Origin: Topomyia yanbarensis
Lineage: Eukaryota > Arthropoda > Insecta > Diptera > Culicidae
Length of the DNA stretch: 64,000 bases
Direction of reading: 5' to 3'
Assembly: GCF_030247195.1 (NCBI RefSeq)
Contig: NC_080672.1
Span: forward strand, 11,532,001 to 11,596,000
A program made the translations under genes and the position numbers. Shown here piece after piece: positions 23,370 through 36,445 of this stretch (position 1 is its first letter; each line of letters starts with the position of its first letter). The notes below the pieces were generated by a model. The model worked only from the letters and a program-made list of their open reading frames with translations. It did not search any database and had not been told where the DNA came from.

Positions 23370-23793
23370 AATAGTAGATACACTGACTTCTCGGCAGCTT
23401 TCAACAACATCAACCACTAGATAACAATTTCCAAGCTAGACACATTTGGATTTGCTAGTTGGCTCCACTCCTACCTGCCTATATGTAAAATGGCTGTAAA
23501 AGTTGGTAGCTACACGTCCTCCCCATTTACCGAAGCTTCTGGAGTTGCGCAGGGCAGTCATCTTGGCCAACTAATATTTTTACTCAACCCTTATGACTTA
23601 AATCATTCGATTAGATGTATAGAACTTTCGTTTGCTGATAACTTTAAACAATACCATGCCATCAACATACCCACCGACAATGAATTCTTGCACTCTAATT
23701 TGGATATCTTCACAAATTGGGGCAAGGTAAACGGGATGGAATTGAATGTCTCGAGATACTCAATTATCTTCTACTCCCTCAAACTCTCTACTA
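23370..23793 (+). pseudogene. Jockey-like LINE reverse transcriptase fragment
   Basis: The frame starts with TDFSAAFNNINH, a decayed form of the DFSKAFD-type palm motif. It passes a TAG and continues with KLDTFGFASWLHSYLP, GVAQGSHLGQLIF (the conserved PQGSHLGP motif) and LSFADNFKQY, where the catalytic FADD has become FADN. It ends at 23793, where an oppositely oriented LOA-like 3' end begins. The loss of the second catalytic Asp and the stop make it a relic. Confidence 0.8.
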
Positions 23794-24750
23794 TCAGAAA
23801 TCAGAATATATTGGCTCGATCGGCACGCTCGCTACGCTTTCCGGATAGATGTGCTTTGCCGTGTCGTCTCATAGCTTTCCAGACGGGAAGGGAAGGGAGA
23901 TGGAAAGAAAAGGTAGGAAGGTCACACAACAGTAAACATTCTGCTGAATTCTTGACTTCTGAGGGAATAATGAACAATACCCAATCCTTGAGTACTAGCT
24001 CCCTGCACATAGCTTCTTGTATGTATGGGGAATCAAAAATCCGGACACGCAATTGCATTACTGCAGGCCATGTTACATGTAAAATGATATGAAGTTCTAT
24101 AATCGGATTTACAAAGATCACACGAATAATACTCAGCACACTGAATAGTAGCCTTGCGATAATTGAGTTTGCAATGTCCAGTCAGGGCCCTGGTGCTTGG
24201 AAAAATACAACAAATTCTTTGGCATCTTCGGATTCACACCAGACAGAAAAGATTCTGTTTAAACGCAAGTTTACAAGCTACAACAATGGTTGACATTAGC
24301 AAATCTTGTGCTTTGTCGGACTATTGGGCAGTTGTAAAACAGGATTTAGTCCAATGATGTCGGTTGCAGTGCCTACTCTAGCCAATTCATTTGCGGTAAT
24401 ACCAGAATTACCCCTCAAAGATAGATAGCATTTGAATTTATTTTCACAATGCGATTATTGATATGGAACAAAACTTTCAATCGCCTATTTGATCGGTTCG
24501 GTTATGACAATTCAATGAGCAAATGCCCAAGAATTAGAACAACCTGAAAGAACTCAAGGCTGATGGTAATGGCTACGTACAGTCTCGAAAGTGTGTACCC
24601 AAAAACAATTGAGTACTTCATCTTATTCAAACGAGTATTCACCGTTAGCAGCTCTAATCGAACTGTAATGAGTTTCGATTTTGAAAGTAGCCTATTTAAT
24701 CTACTGGCCTCGTTAAGAACTAAGACATGTGTGCTGACGATTTTTGAACC
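23794..24750 (-). mobile_element. LOA-like LINE 3' fragment (RNase H end plus 3' UTR)
   Basis: Read on the minus strand, this is a diverged relative of the 3' part of the element at 61731-63759. It has GNSGITANELARVGTA (the RNase H HCGI-NE-AD region with a deletion), SEDAKEF, then HVTWPAVMQLRVRIFDSPYI, and finally a 3' UTR with ACACGGCAAAGCACA. Its outermost bases (TCAGAAATCAGAATATATTG on the plus strand) match the reverse complement of the terminus at 63759, which fixes the 3' end. Frameshifts and stops are frequent. The 5' limit (about 24420-24750) is uncertain. Confidence 0.75.
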
Positions 24751-24950
24751 ACTTCGCACAGAGGATCTAAGGGCATTGCTGTAAGCTGAGCGAGCCGATA
24801 TAAATGCCTCCGACCCGTCTCTGCGATTACGAATCCAAACTCTTCAACATACACTACCCGCTATAAGTTTGGAATCGCTTCAATAAGTATTACAACACAC
24901 ATATTGAATATTAAAACACCCCCGAAAAGTTTTATAGCTGCCACCCAACG

Positions 24951-25215
24951 CATTTGATCTATTTAATTTGCTGCTGTTGTATGTGATCATCTCGCATTGC
25001 AGGCACTGTCGACAATACGATAATCATACGTTCTTTCTGGGACTTCAACATATCCCAGGGATAGCCGGCCGGAGTCTCAAAGGTTGCGGGCTCGAATCCT
25101 GCCTCTGGGGGAATTTTTTTTCACATAATTGTTTTCGCTTCACACACCATTTCGATCAGTTTTCCCCGTTGGATACCGCCAAAAAGTCTTAAATAAGGTA
25201 TTGGCACCTACGTCA
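24951..25215 (+). repeat. tRNA-related SINE-like repeat, copy 1 (box A deleted)
   Basis: Shares about 260 bp with the pair at 39374-39993: 5' end CATTTGATCTATTTAATTT, a middle tRNA-like block (GCCGGAGTCTCAAAGGTTGC) and a tail CCCCGTTGGATACC then TAAATAAGGTATTGGCAC. The D-arm/box A segment present in the other copies (about 22 bp) is missing here, so Pol III transcription of this copy is unlikely. Confidence 0.65.
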
Positions 25216-25229
25216 AAAACGAAATAAAT

Positions 25230-26487
25230 GAATTATTTGTATAGTGAAACTCGTTTCTTTCACTCGATAAAATGAAGAAACGTTGTTGTATTGTGGATGT
25301 GAAATTACATTTGGGAATTATTGCTATTAAGACTGACGCTGTCACAACGCTGTGCTTGTGTGTTTTTTTAAATATATTAAGCGTAAAAACTTGAAAATTC
25401 TAGAATCACTAGTACATTCAATTAATGTATCACGTCAAAAGGAATAACTTGAAAATGTAGTGAAAAGATCTGATATCATTTTTATTTCTCAAGTTGATTC
25501 GGAAGGTTCCTTCTGAATTGACAAAAGCTTGTTTTCTTAGTATTTTTATTTTAGCTTTCTCAAAATATACTGCATTAGTATTGATCGCGAGCTTGACATA
25601 CGAATGCTAAGCTGTTTAGGAGTTTCTTCTTTTATTTTTTATTTCCTCTAGAAGTAGATTATAAAGTCGGACATATGGCTTGTTTCAATAGGTAAGTATA
25701 CACGCAAGACGCATTTCATGTGAATTTGGCATGCCATTTTTGTTGAAATCTACGAAGACGGGGTTAAATAGCTTTCCAATATGGAAGATTTCTTCATAAA
25801 ACTACGGTTCTATAGAAGCTGCAATGCGGTGGACCAGTTTATATGGAAATTTACTATGTGACCACACTCTCCAACCCGTAACTCCGGAACTGGAACTCTG
25901 ATCAACTAAAAATTCAATAGCAAATTATGGGAGCATTGCACCGTTAATTTGAGACTAAGCTTGTTCAAATCGGTTCAGCTATTTCTGAGAAACTTGCTTG
26001 GGTTTAAATGACAAATACACGCATAGTGTGATAAAAAAAATTTTCGTGAGATAATACCCCAACCGGATTTTGACAATATTAGCAAAAATAAGAAATTTAA
26101 GCTGTTTCCTTCATTAAAATTCCAACCGAAACCATTCGCACAAGTTACTTGAAAATATTTCCATTTTCACTGTTTTATTGATTTTACTAAGCTAGACGGC
26201 ATATTACGAGTTCCAATTTTCGTTCTTAATTTAAGTTCACACGATCATGAACTTAATGCTGCAACCAGCAGCAGCACTTTAGTCGCTTTCTATGGTTACC
26301 ATTTAATGTCCATGTAGGTTTAAAACTGCGCGACGGTACAGCAAACAGACATCACTAGATAATCACGGAGAGCGACTAAACTGTTGCGACTAGTTGGAAC
26401 AATAAATCAAAAAATTGGGACTAACGTTTCGATTTCATGTCTACAGTATGTGGCAGTCACTCGTTCTTTTTTAAATGTGTTGTGGAA

Positions 26488-26490
<3 letters not shown>
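25230..26490. other. Non-coding stretch
   Basis: No supported gene or RNA. Short A/T-biased frames only. Confidence 0.5.

Positions 26491-26491
<1 letters not shown>

Positions 26492-26533
<42 letters not shown>
26492..26533. repeat. (GA)21 microsatellite
   Basis: A pure dinucleotide run of about 42 bp. It creates an artificial Arg-Glu repeat frame. Confidence 0.95.
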
Positions 26534-26535
<2 letters not shown>

Positions 26536-26539
26536 GGTA

Positions 26540-28000
26540 CGAATTCAAGGAGAAAAGGGTGGAAAAAAGAATCAATCAATTGATATCGATTCAAGAGCTC
26601 CTCTTCTATATTTTCTACACACTCAACACGATTGCTTTCAGAATTGCTCTTTGATTCTCTCATTTTGGCTTAAATAAAACGACATTTTCGAAAGCAAATT
26701 ATGTCTTCGTTGCCCATACGACTTTGATGCGTTAGGTGCCCCAACTTTAATTGAAACTGTTTCCCAACTTATGGTAAAACAGCGATTGCAGGGCAGCTTT
26801 CTTCAAGAAGCCGAACATCTCTTGCAGTAATATCCATATTTATAGCTTCAATCTATTTTGGAAGCGTCATAAATAACAAAACAAAATTTACGTTAATTAG
26901 AAGATATGAGTAATCAGGAAGGAGTGTTTTTCTATCGATTAGTGAACGATTTTCCCTTTGAAAATTACTCACTAATTGTCTCATTTTGTTTCTACTAACT
27001 TGAATTCTTCAAAAATCTTTCATATTTGAACGATTCCAAATTCAGGGCAGTTTCCTTTAGAAGAATAATATATAATCTTATTAAGTCCCATCGGTTAATA
27101 AAGCTGAAGTTCTTATTCTTACTTTGTAGGGAAATCACTCACACTTTCGAATATACCAGAAATATAATTCTTCTGAACTGTAAAAATCAACCTGCAATAT
27201 TTTTATTTCGTATGTTAAGTGATATAAAAAGAAGGATCATGAGAAGTTTCTGAATACTTAAATAGATAAATCAGCATTTGCTCTCATTTGTCTGACAATA
27301 AAGCCGAACACATTTTACGCCAAATTCGCGCCATTACACAGAACTGGTAAGAAGTAAAAAAGAGTTGAATCGTTTCTTCACATCTACAAATCGCTTGCCA
27401 AATCAGAAATTTTAGGGCAAATTTGACATTTTCTTCTCTTGAACATTATTTGTGACGGTAATCTGGGACTTGACGCTGATATATTCCTATTCATGGAGAT
27501 AGCCTTGACGTAAGTTCCGTCCTCTAGCACGGAGAATACGATTTGATGTAAATGTAAGTGTAAATTTTTATGAGACGAGCTTTTCGGATGACATTTTTCG
27601 GCTCAATTCAATTTCGCACATTGTAAACATATAGTCTAGAATACCTTATATTTTCTAGCACCATCAGTGATTGTCACATGCGGTTAGCCTAATGTGAACT
27701 CTTGAATGTCAATTATTGACTAGAGTAAATAGTAACTTGTAAATAAATAATAAAAATCAAATTCAAAATCAATAATTTGGCGATAAGGCCTTTCTTGTAA
27801 CTGGGAACATATCTGTAGTATTTTTTTTTCATAGTTTTGGAATTCTTTCCACTAAGAACTTTTCAAAATTTCATTCAGTTTTAGTGACTATCTGACGTCA
27901 TCAGAATTACTACATTTATAATAAATAGCGAAAAAAAGGCCCGCTATTCTGAATATAACTAGCTAATTATCTGTGACAAGTGGGTCGCCGAAACCGGCAA
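26540..28000. other. Non-coding stretch
   Basis: No coding or RNA signature recognised. Confidence 0.5.
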
Positions 28001-28720
28001 ACTAGGTCCTGTTTCCTCATCTGTATCTGTGTCACAAGGTCACAAAACCTTTCACATTCGCACATTGCGTTGCGGAAAAGTTTAAACAACATCTAATCAA
28101 CGCAACCAGAACCAGTCGTTCAAACGTCAAACCCAACCCAAGCAGGCTACCGCGCCGCGCGCGTCTGATCGAATGACGACGGTGTGAACCGAAAACCGTT
28201 TCCGCGTGTCATGATGGCAGACACTGCGACAGCGCGCCCGCCGACTGAATAAAAATACCCGGCTCAGAATTGCTGTTCTGCTGACAATAATAACGTTCTG
28301 AAAAGGTGACTCGCGGGTTCGGTCTAACTGGACCGAAAATGGCAAATGGAAATGAAGGTGACGAATCAAACATATGTACATATAACTAAGCAAACGGTGC
28401 GACTGTGTTTATCGCTAATATAAACTACCACCATCATCATGTTCAGTCGGTGTTTTTTTTTTTTTTGGTTCGGTCGCGGAGAAGGTAGCCACCGCGCACA
28501 CACAGCCATCCATCCATCCATCCATCCATCGTCAGATTCATTGTGCGACGCAAAGCAGGCATTGCCGAAAAACACTTTTTTTGTGTTGCTGCGGGTTACC
28601 ATCGTTGTCCATTGACCGCGTTGAAGGTTGCGTGCGAGCGAGCGCGAGAACAGTTTTAGTGCGCTTTGTTGGTCACTTGTCACGACGCACAGTGATTCCT
28701 CTTCATACAAAAGTCGGAAA
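28000..28720. other. CpG-richer island, possible regulatory or 5' exon sequence
   Basis: A compact rise in G+C and CpG (for example CCGCGCCGCGCGCG near 28151), with a (CATC)n run at 28506-28530 and a T13 tract near 28455. Sharp AT-rich borders lie on both sides. Open frames on the minus strand (28127-28393, 28366-28710) show no recognisable domain. A promoter or non-coding exon is plausible but not demonstrated. Confidence 0.35.
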
Positions 28721-31110
28721 AAATTAAAAAAATGTATTAAATATTTTCAAACAATGGTTTCTTGGGTAATTTTGGGTCGCTGATTACGAATATGATGTCT
28801 ACATAGCCCTAATACCTGAAGATATCATGATAGGGAGGTAAATGGGGGGTGGCTGTATGACGGTCAAGACGGCTGTCATGTGCTGAAGAGCGGAACGCGA
28901 AACGTTAAAAACAATTTCAAATAATTTAAAGAAAATTTCACGTGGTTACTTGGGTCCAGGAAGGATTGTACAAAATCTCTAAACAATTGGTTCAGTACAT
29001 TTTGAGTTATGATTGTTGCTATGTTCACCTGTTATGATTAGTGCTATGTTAAAACATATTAAGATATGTCTAAGGAACAACATGTGATGATATGTGGGCA
29101 TGTAGGGCCTATTAAATCAGAGTGTAAGTGATCTTACTATGGAAACATAACAAAAACACGATTTTTGATTGGAGACACCTCTAAATCATGTCCAAATTGA
29201 GTCATTTTTGGCGTAACTTCTTAAATTCACACGTAGAACAAAAATCTGAGCTGTCCCATGTATATTTCAAAACTTTTTCAAAATGTGAAGAGGTCTACTG
29301 TTTACATTCGTATTGATTTTTATGTCGTTTGAATTTCATTATTTTCTGGTGTGTGGTGAAACACATAACTTTATTTAAATAAAATAGACTCGCATGAATA
29401 TTCATTTTCTCTTTCGATAGTACTCCCATTTCAATATGTTTGATTCATTAACTTTTTACGGTTCTAAAATGAAAAAAATTCTTCTGGTTTTTGAAATTAT
29501 CCACATTAGATTTGGAATGATGCCAAATTGTAGATCCTTTATTTTATTCGATTTTACAATAAAAAAGTTGAGAGAAAAAAACAATTTTGAACTAAAGTCA
29601 CACAGATAAAAAAACGCTTTTAATCCACCTAACAGTGTGATGAGACATTTCTTATAACTCTTAGCACTCTCTTCGAATATTATTTCGATTGAGAACATTT
29701 AGAACTTGATGTTTCGCGGTGCTTTTGATAACACATACTCAGAGAAACGCTCAAATCAGCATAGGACAACATCAGTGCTAGAAATCTCAAAGGCTGAACC
29801 AAATCATTGGAAAAGCGGAAAAATGGCTCATAAAATAGACGGACAAACGAATTATTACTAGTGCTCTGTTAATAACATATCTAAATTCTTCAATCAATGC
29901 ATTGTGTAGGAAAAACTGAATTTTCCTAAAGTGCTGGGCCAAAAAAATCGATTTTTTTAATCTATTTGAATTTCATACTCTCAATTGCGCTTCCTCAAGT
30001 TTCCAACACGACTGTGAACTAAGAACTGAAATTGCAGCTCTTGATATCAGGCTACCTCTGAAGTGCATGCGTGAATAGTTCAAACTTTGCTTCGATATCG
30101 ACTTTTTTTAAAAGTGACTTCCCAGTAATATCTTTGATTTGAATTAATGTTACTAATCCTAATGTCAAAGAACATATTATAAAAAAAACTCTCATATCTC
30201 GTCACGGAAAATCATTATCATTACTAGAACATTTTTTTCGCGAAACTCTTCGACAAACTTCTGTCACCCGCGCTAGTGCACTGTTCACGCTGCTCTGAAA
30301 ATCTAGTGAAATCGTCTTAGGGGTCTGATTCAGAGCCATTTGCGCGATTTAAATCTGGGTGAGTAAAATCTGTAAAGAATATTAAAAACTAACGCCTATT
30401 CTATAATATTCAGTTCAGCAATTGGAGAGATCGTGCTCACCGCAAGCCATGAAAAATAAACTGCGTTGTGGAGCGACGGTCATTACTCAGTTTATTAAAA
30501 AATAATACTCAATTCGCAACATATAAGCCCTTAAGCATACCAAATAATTTAGGATATCCTTTTAACATAAACTATCGCACGAATGAGAGTAATCGTCGAC
30601 AGGTTTTTAGTGGTGATCTTACTTGACTTCTCTTTCATCGGTTCTCACGTTAAAGAGGGACAAGTCTGTTTTTGCCGTTGAGACATGTTGGTAGACTTGA
30701 GCGATTCGTAGTAATTCTGCCTAAGCTCAACTGCTAGCAGCAGAAGACAAAAGATTAGACCGTAAGATTTGAAGCCTGTTTCTAATGACCTTGCCACTTC
30801 TAGTTTTCCGATCTGTATATTTCACATCCTTGCTCTCACTTGAGTACAATGGCTCTAAATTTTCATAACTTTCCCTACTCAGTAATCTCTAGCTAACTGA
30901 ATATCGTTAAAAAGTAAAAAAGAAAATTTGACTACATAATAGTCGAAATAAAGAAGGGAAAAAGAATGGGAGTAGGTTCGCCCAATTTTGGAAGAAGTCG
31001 ATAAAATAACTCCTTGAAAACTACTAAAATATTAGTGTAGTTCGTTGCAATTGAAAAAATTATCCTCGAAAAAAAAAATGTGCCAATTAATGTCGGCCAC
31101 AGTGAATAAT
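28720..31110. other. Non-coding AT-rich stretch
   Basis: No supported gene, RNA gene or transposon. Frames are short. Confidence 0.5.
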
Positions 31111-31115
31111 AAATA

Positions 31116-31570
31116 CAGTAAAGACCCGTTTTTATCAGCCCCATGGTGTATTTTAGGCTGACGAAACGGGGACTAAATCGGGACATATTTCTTTCTCTCT
31201 TTAGAATAAACCGAAGCTGTTAGAATATTCTTCTTTAGTTCCTGAAGCCTCATAACTATTTCTGATTATTTAATATAAATTTCGCTTAGAGGGAAAATTA
31301 AAGTAGATTGATCTTTTTATTTTTGCATCTTTGCATCTTTAAGATAAGAAAAATATGCTCAAGAAAGGATTTATTCGGATTCAGCCTTGTTTGTCTGCTA
31401 GAGCCCATAGAACATAGTTTGATATGAAGCTGACAAAATCGGGTCAAAAAGCTGACAAAATCGGGGGCTGATCGAATCGGGGGCTGATCGAATCGGGGGC
31501 TGACAAAATCGGGGGCAGACTGAATCGGGGGCTGATCAAATCGGGGGCTGATTAAATCGGGTCTTCACCG
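31116..31570. mobile_element. pogo-type MITE with seven 16-bp subterminal units
   Basis: The left end is TA followed by CAGTAAAGACCCGTTTTTAT. The right end, read on the minus strand, is CGGTGAAGACCCGATTTAAT. Adjacent to the right end are seven consecutive 16-bp units of the type GCTGATCGAATCGGGG, 31451-31562. No transposase frame. Left-end internal sequence matches the right part of the MITE at 61247-61638, and the termini resemble those of the Jerky-like transposon at 56573-59107. The right TA duplication is not preserved. Confidence 0.85.
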
Positions 31571-31599
31571 AATTATAATAGATAAGCAGTATTCGAAGA

Positions 31600-32640
31600 A
31601 GTTTCTTGTGAACGAGTGTAGAACGACTTTGTTTCTACTTACTTGGAGTCAGCGGCCAGAAATTCGGTTTGGTGAAAACTTACTGTCAAAATGGCATTCC
31701 GAAACCGCCATCTTTGAAGTTTTAAAAATGTGCAGAATAAATTTTTCAAAAACAATAGTAGCAGACTTTGTGTCTTTAGCGAATTTGTTGAGGCTGTCAT
31801 TTGAAACAACCTTGTTGAAGGCATGAATACTTCGTGTGGGGAGTATATCGAGCTATAAAATGATATCTTTCAAAAATAACTTATTATTGTGAGCTTCACA
31901 AACTCAAGCTTTGGATAAAATTTAAATTTTATTGTTTATAAAAAGTAGAAGAGATTTATCATAAACAGTAAAATCATAATAGTTCATTTTAAGGGTAGAT
32001 TCAAATAGCCTAAATATTTTGATACCCTGAACACATAGAGCCTTCATGTCTTCAACAAAGTGGTTTATAATAGCACTCTCGAAAACTTTGCTGAAGACAT
32101 TAACTCTCGAACTAAGTTAGTTGGAACAGTGAATTCTCCATAACTAATTCTAGGAGAATTGACCGCCAAAATTATTTTATCAGATGATGTGCTGTACCAA
32201 ATTAAAAACGTTAAAATCAAATATTACGAGCAAAATGCCACTAATGCACCGAACCCCTCCCTCCTCCCTTCTCACTCTTCATATGTGAACTCCCACTCGC
32301 CATATTTTATCAAAGTAATATACTAACCACCAGAACGCAGACTGTCAACAGCGCATGTTGGATGAAATCTTCTAAAAAATGTTCTTTGTTGGCCCTACGA
32401 ACTAAAAACCTCATATGATACAAATGCTATTACAACCTATACATATTAAGGAGGGGATAAGGTTAATTTGGTACAAAGACACGTTTTCTTTAAATTTGGA
32501 GATACAGAGTGTGTTAGTAGATTAGTTTGTATAGTGTACATCGCATTTTTTCGAGGCATCTCCTGAAGATTCAGTGTCAGTGTGTTTTTTTACCGAGAAT
32601 ACCTTACCTTACCCTTAGTTGATAGAAGAAAGGTTTCATT
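31600..32640. other. Non-coding stretch
   Basis: No gene recognised. Sequences of the type CTTCAACAAAGTGGTTTAT look repetitive, but no second copy is in the window. Confidence 0.4.
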
Positions 32641-32641
32641 G

Positions 32642-33242
32642 GACGAATTTCGCGCCAACTCGAACAAATGTTGGCAGAGCCCTCTCAGATTTTAATGAAA
32701 CTTTCTGTACATGAAGACTTTGTCACAAAAAGCCACTTTGTTTTTCCAAAAATTATCTAGACTGTCTTTTGAAACGGGTCAAACTTTTTTTACCATTTTT
32801 TTCAAATGGCTATAGTCTAAAAATGACAAATCCTACAAAAAAATGTTGCAGGAGTGATTTTCTCAAAATTAGTCAAATTTTTGAATAAAAATATTGAAAA
32901 AACTCTTCATCGACTCCTACACTGAAAAAAATCGATTTAAAAAATTTAAAGTCGTTTTACAAAAAAAAACCCCATTTTTGATTTGGATGAAACTTTGTTT
33001 GTTGATAGGTAATTATGTTCCCTACCTACCGTCAAAATTTCAAGTTGGGCACTTTCAAGAAAAAAAAGTTATTTGGAAAAAAAAAGTTTTCCTTGTCCAA
33101 ACTGAATTTTTTTTTCAGTGTATTTTTAAACCAATGAAAGTCATAATCATCTCAGAATCCAATTTCCCAACTGCCTATTGGCCGGATACATGCAAAAAGT
33201 ATCAGTAACGAATTTGGTATATATTCATAACAAACTTGAATG
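32642..33242 (+). repeat. Left arm of a large inverted repeat
   Basis: Starts with GACGAATTTCGCGCC and ends with ACAAACTTGAATG. The reverse complement is found at 33402-33990 along its whole length with scattered mismatches and small indels. No coding frame of note. Confidence 0.9.
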
Positions 33243-33401
33243 TAAACTTTCAAATGAGCGAGTGGTCGTTACTGGTCGTTACTGGTGGATAATATAAGCT
33301 AAAGTGGGTAAGACAAAGCGAGGTACTCACGCTCACATAGCAACACTCAGGAAATACGCCTTAATATACAACATTAGGTCAAGATCATTCCACCCGTGCT
33401 T

Positions 33402-33990
33402 CATTCAAGTTTGTTTTGCATATATACCAAATTCGTTACTGATAGTTTTTGCATGTATCCGGCCAATAGGCAGTTGGGAAATTGGATTCTGAGATGATTA
33501 TGACTTTCATTGGTTTAGTTTTCGATAAAAATACACTGAAAAAAAAATTCAGTTTGGACAAGAAAAAGTTTTTTTCAAATAACTTTTTTTCCTTGAAAGT
33601 GCCCAACTTGAAATTTTGACGGTAGGTAAAAATTCATCCAAATCAAAAATGGGTTTATTTTGCAAATCGATTTTAAATTTTTAAAATCGATTTTTTTAGT
33701 GTAGGAGTCAATGGAGAATTTTTTCAATATTTTTATTCAAAAATTTGACTAATTTTGGGAAAATCACTCATACAACATTTTTTTGTAGGATTTGTCATTT
33801 TTAGACTATAGCCATTTGAAAAAAATTGGTAAATAAAGTTTGACCCTTTTCAAAAGACAGTCTAGATCATTTTTGGAAAAACAAAGTATGCAAAGTGGCT
33901 TTTTGTGACAAAATCTTCATGTACAGAAAGTTTCATTAAAATCTGAGAGGGTGCTACCAACTCTGAATACGATTTGGCGCGAAATTCGTC
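33402..33990 (-). repeat. Right arm of a large inverted repeat
   Basis: Starts CATTCAAGTTTGTT and ends GGCGCGAAATTCGTC, mirroring the left arm. The spacer is 33243-33401 (159 bp). A transcript would fold into a stem of nearly 600 bp. Confidence 0.9.
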
Positions 33991-33999
33991 ATCGCACTA

Positions 34000-36080
34000 C
34001 TAGGTGAATTCAATCGATTTCGGCTCTCATACATGTATCTATATATTTTATGAAAACATTTTTCTTTGAGTTTCGGTTTAATTTTGGAGTTTACAAACTC
34101 TTATTTAATTTTATTTAAACTCTTCTTGATCGAAAAGAAAAAAGAAAGTTTTCTTAACAACTTTTAGCATATTATTAAAATTCATATTCCTTTCAATAAA
34201 GAATACTATTTTATTATTGAATATAATTCCAAATACTATTTCAAATCAAAATGCTCATAACAAATAATTTCGAAAATGCATTAGTTTTCGATATATTTAA
34301 AATTTTGTTTTAACCACAACTATTATTTTGTTTGATTACGACCTTTTCATAAGATGTGCGCGTTTCTCTTTCAAAAATAGTAGGTTTATGAAAATGCTCA
34401 TTGAATTTCCTGTAGCTTTTCTTTTGACATCAAGGTGTTATTGTAAACCTTTTAAAAGTTATCAGAAAACAACAAAAATATGATTCAACTATATAGTTTG
34501 ATCATCTGATCCTATAGCTGAATCATATATTCATTGTTTTCTTGTAGCTTTCAACTTGTTCCCAATATCGCCTTGATGTCAACGGGAAAGTTGCAGGATA
34601 TTTTATGAGCATTTTGCAAAACCTTCTGTTCTTGATGGAGAAACACAAATAACTTATGAAGAGGTCGTAAACAAATAGAATAATTGTTATTGCATTTATT
34701 GGAACAAAATTTAAAATATTTCAAAAACTACAATATTTAAAAAAATCAGTGTATATTTTTTCGTGTAGAAGTTTCCATTCCCTGCAACTATTTCTCAGAT
34801 AATTTTGCTGTATAAAATACGGTAACCGAGAAATTTTTATTTTCATGCTGCATGCAAAAATTTCTCCCCCCTTTTAAAAAAATGCTCTTGTATCAAAATT
34901 GACAGAGAAAATCATGGAGATTCATGATCCGAACACAACTGCAAAGTTTTGTTCGATTCGGAGATGGTCATATTTTATGGTCAGCCACTTTCCCATGGAA
35001 TCCCTCAAGTACGTTAAATCGATGTATACCTGTACACTGTTAATACCAAAAAGATGTGGTTTGCGCAAAATTGCGCAAGATGTCATAGAGATTTTCGAAA
35101 AGCTGATAAAAAAATCTTCAAAATGGGCCTAGTGTGACATGCGAGAAAGTGTGTGCTCGTATTTGAAAATCGAGATAAAGTTTGTTTCAGTTTCTCCATA
35201 TATTTTACAAGGGAAGAAAAAATCGAACAATGAGCGCAGTGAACTTTGAAATACTGTAGCGGGCCAACCACTCATCCAAACGTCCTGAAATTTTGGCAAA
35301 TCATTTCTCATATACTGTACAATAATACAAAAATAACCTTGGAACAAAATTAAAAGGTGCATTTTTTGACTTTTTTCCGCCTCGGCATCACTGTGCGACG
35401 GCGACGCTGGGGTTATACCAAATATAACTTGATTTAGGAGTTGCAAGTTTTAGGTCGGAATTGACATGCGATATTGAAACAATGTTTTTTCTTTATTGCG
35501 ATGTTGCGTGTTTTAGTTTATGCCAGCGATGAACCGGCATAGGGAAACTAAACGGTTTTGGTAGTCGTAAGAAGGTTAAGGTCATTGTCGGTGAGCAGTG
35601 GCGTTTAGAGCTAGTGACGTGGATTTAGTTGGTTCAGGGGAACATTATTTTGCATATAAAATACAACATGGTCTAATGGAAAACTATCCACAAAATGTAC
35701 TCAATATTGTAGTAATAGACAATCCCGAACAAATAAATCGATAGCACCTAAATTAAGCAACATTTTTATGGAAATATTCGGTACGACTTAATTGCTTCAT
35801 AAATAAACGTTGTTGAACACACATTGATAAGGTCCACTATTTTAATAAATATGATCTATAGTGTAAAGAAACTAAGCAATAAAAATAGTTTATGCAGACT
35901 GAGAAAAGAATCCACAAAACTAGTAAATGTTATTAAATGCATTGATTTAGTAAAACTGAAAAAGGGATTTGATTATAAAAATATTTTTGTTATTTTTTCT
36001 AAATGAATAAAGGCAAAAGTTAATTTTAATATGTACAAGACTGAAAGCAAGACTGTGGTTGCTCTCGTGAGAAAGAAAAA
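34000..36080. other. Non-coding stretch
   Basis: No gene recognised. The 77-codon open frame at 34899-35132 has no family signature and lies in repeat-like sequence. Confidence 0.45.
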
Positions 36081-36084
36081 CCAT

Positions 36085-36445
36085 TGATTGGATTTTCAAA
36101 TCTTTTGGATTCTAGGATCACTAGATTCAAAATGTGTATTTTTAAATCTTTCAATGATCTTTGGAATTTTGAATCTTTTACTCATTGGATTTTGAGCCCC
36201 TTTGGTTTGCTTCTTTGATCCTTTTGACTCATTCCGATCTTTCGAATATTGGAATCATTAGGCTCTTTCAGTTGTTTGCATCATATTTTAGATCTGGCGA
36301 TTTTTGGACCATTAGATGCTTAAATCTTTATTTTATGAATATCTGGATTGTCAGCAGTAAAACTGTTTGTGTGCTGAACCTATGGAGATTTGAAGTTTGA
36401 AATCTTTGGATCCTTTCTACCTTTTGAACTTTGTCTCTAATTTAT
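36085..36445. repeat. Degenerate (TTTGAATC/GATCCTTT)-type tract
   Basis: About 360 bp built from diverged short phrases such as TTTGGATTCT, AATCTTTT and GATCTTTGG, on a background of poly-pyrimidine. It looks like an eroded short-period repeat. Confidence 0.55.

Noticed and set aside
26384..26677. A 97-codon open frame with an Arg-Glu repeat
   Set aside because: The repeat is the GA microsatellite, and the frame is an artefact of it.
31451..31562. A CRISPR-like array of seven regular repeats
   Set aside because: The units are contiguous 16-mers without spacers at the end of a MITE in a eukaryotic genome; they are subterminal transposon repeats.
34899..35132. A 77-codon open frame as a small gene
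   Set aside because: It lies in A/T-rich repeat-like DNA with no recognisable family signature and no neighbouring exon.
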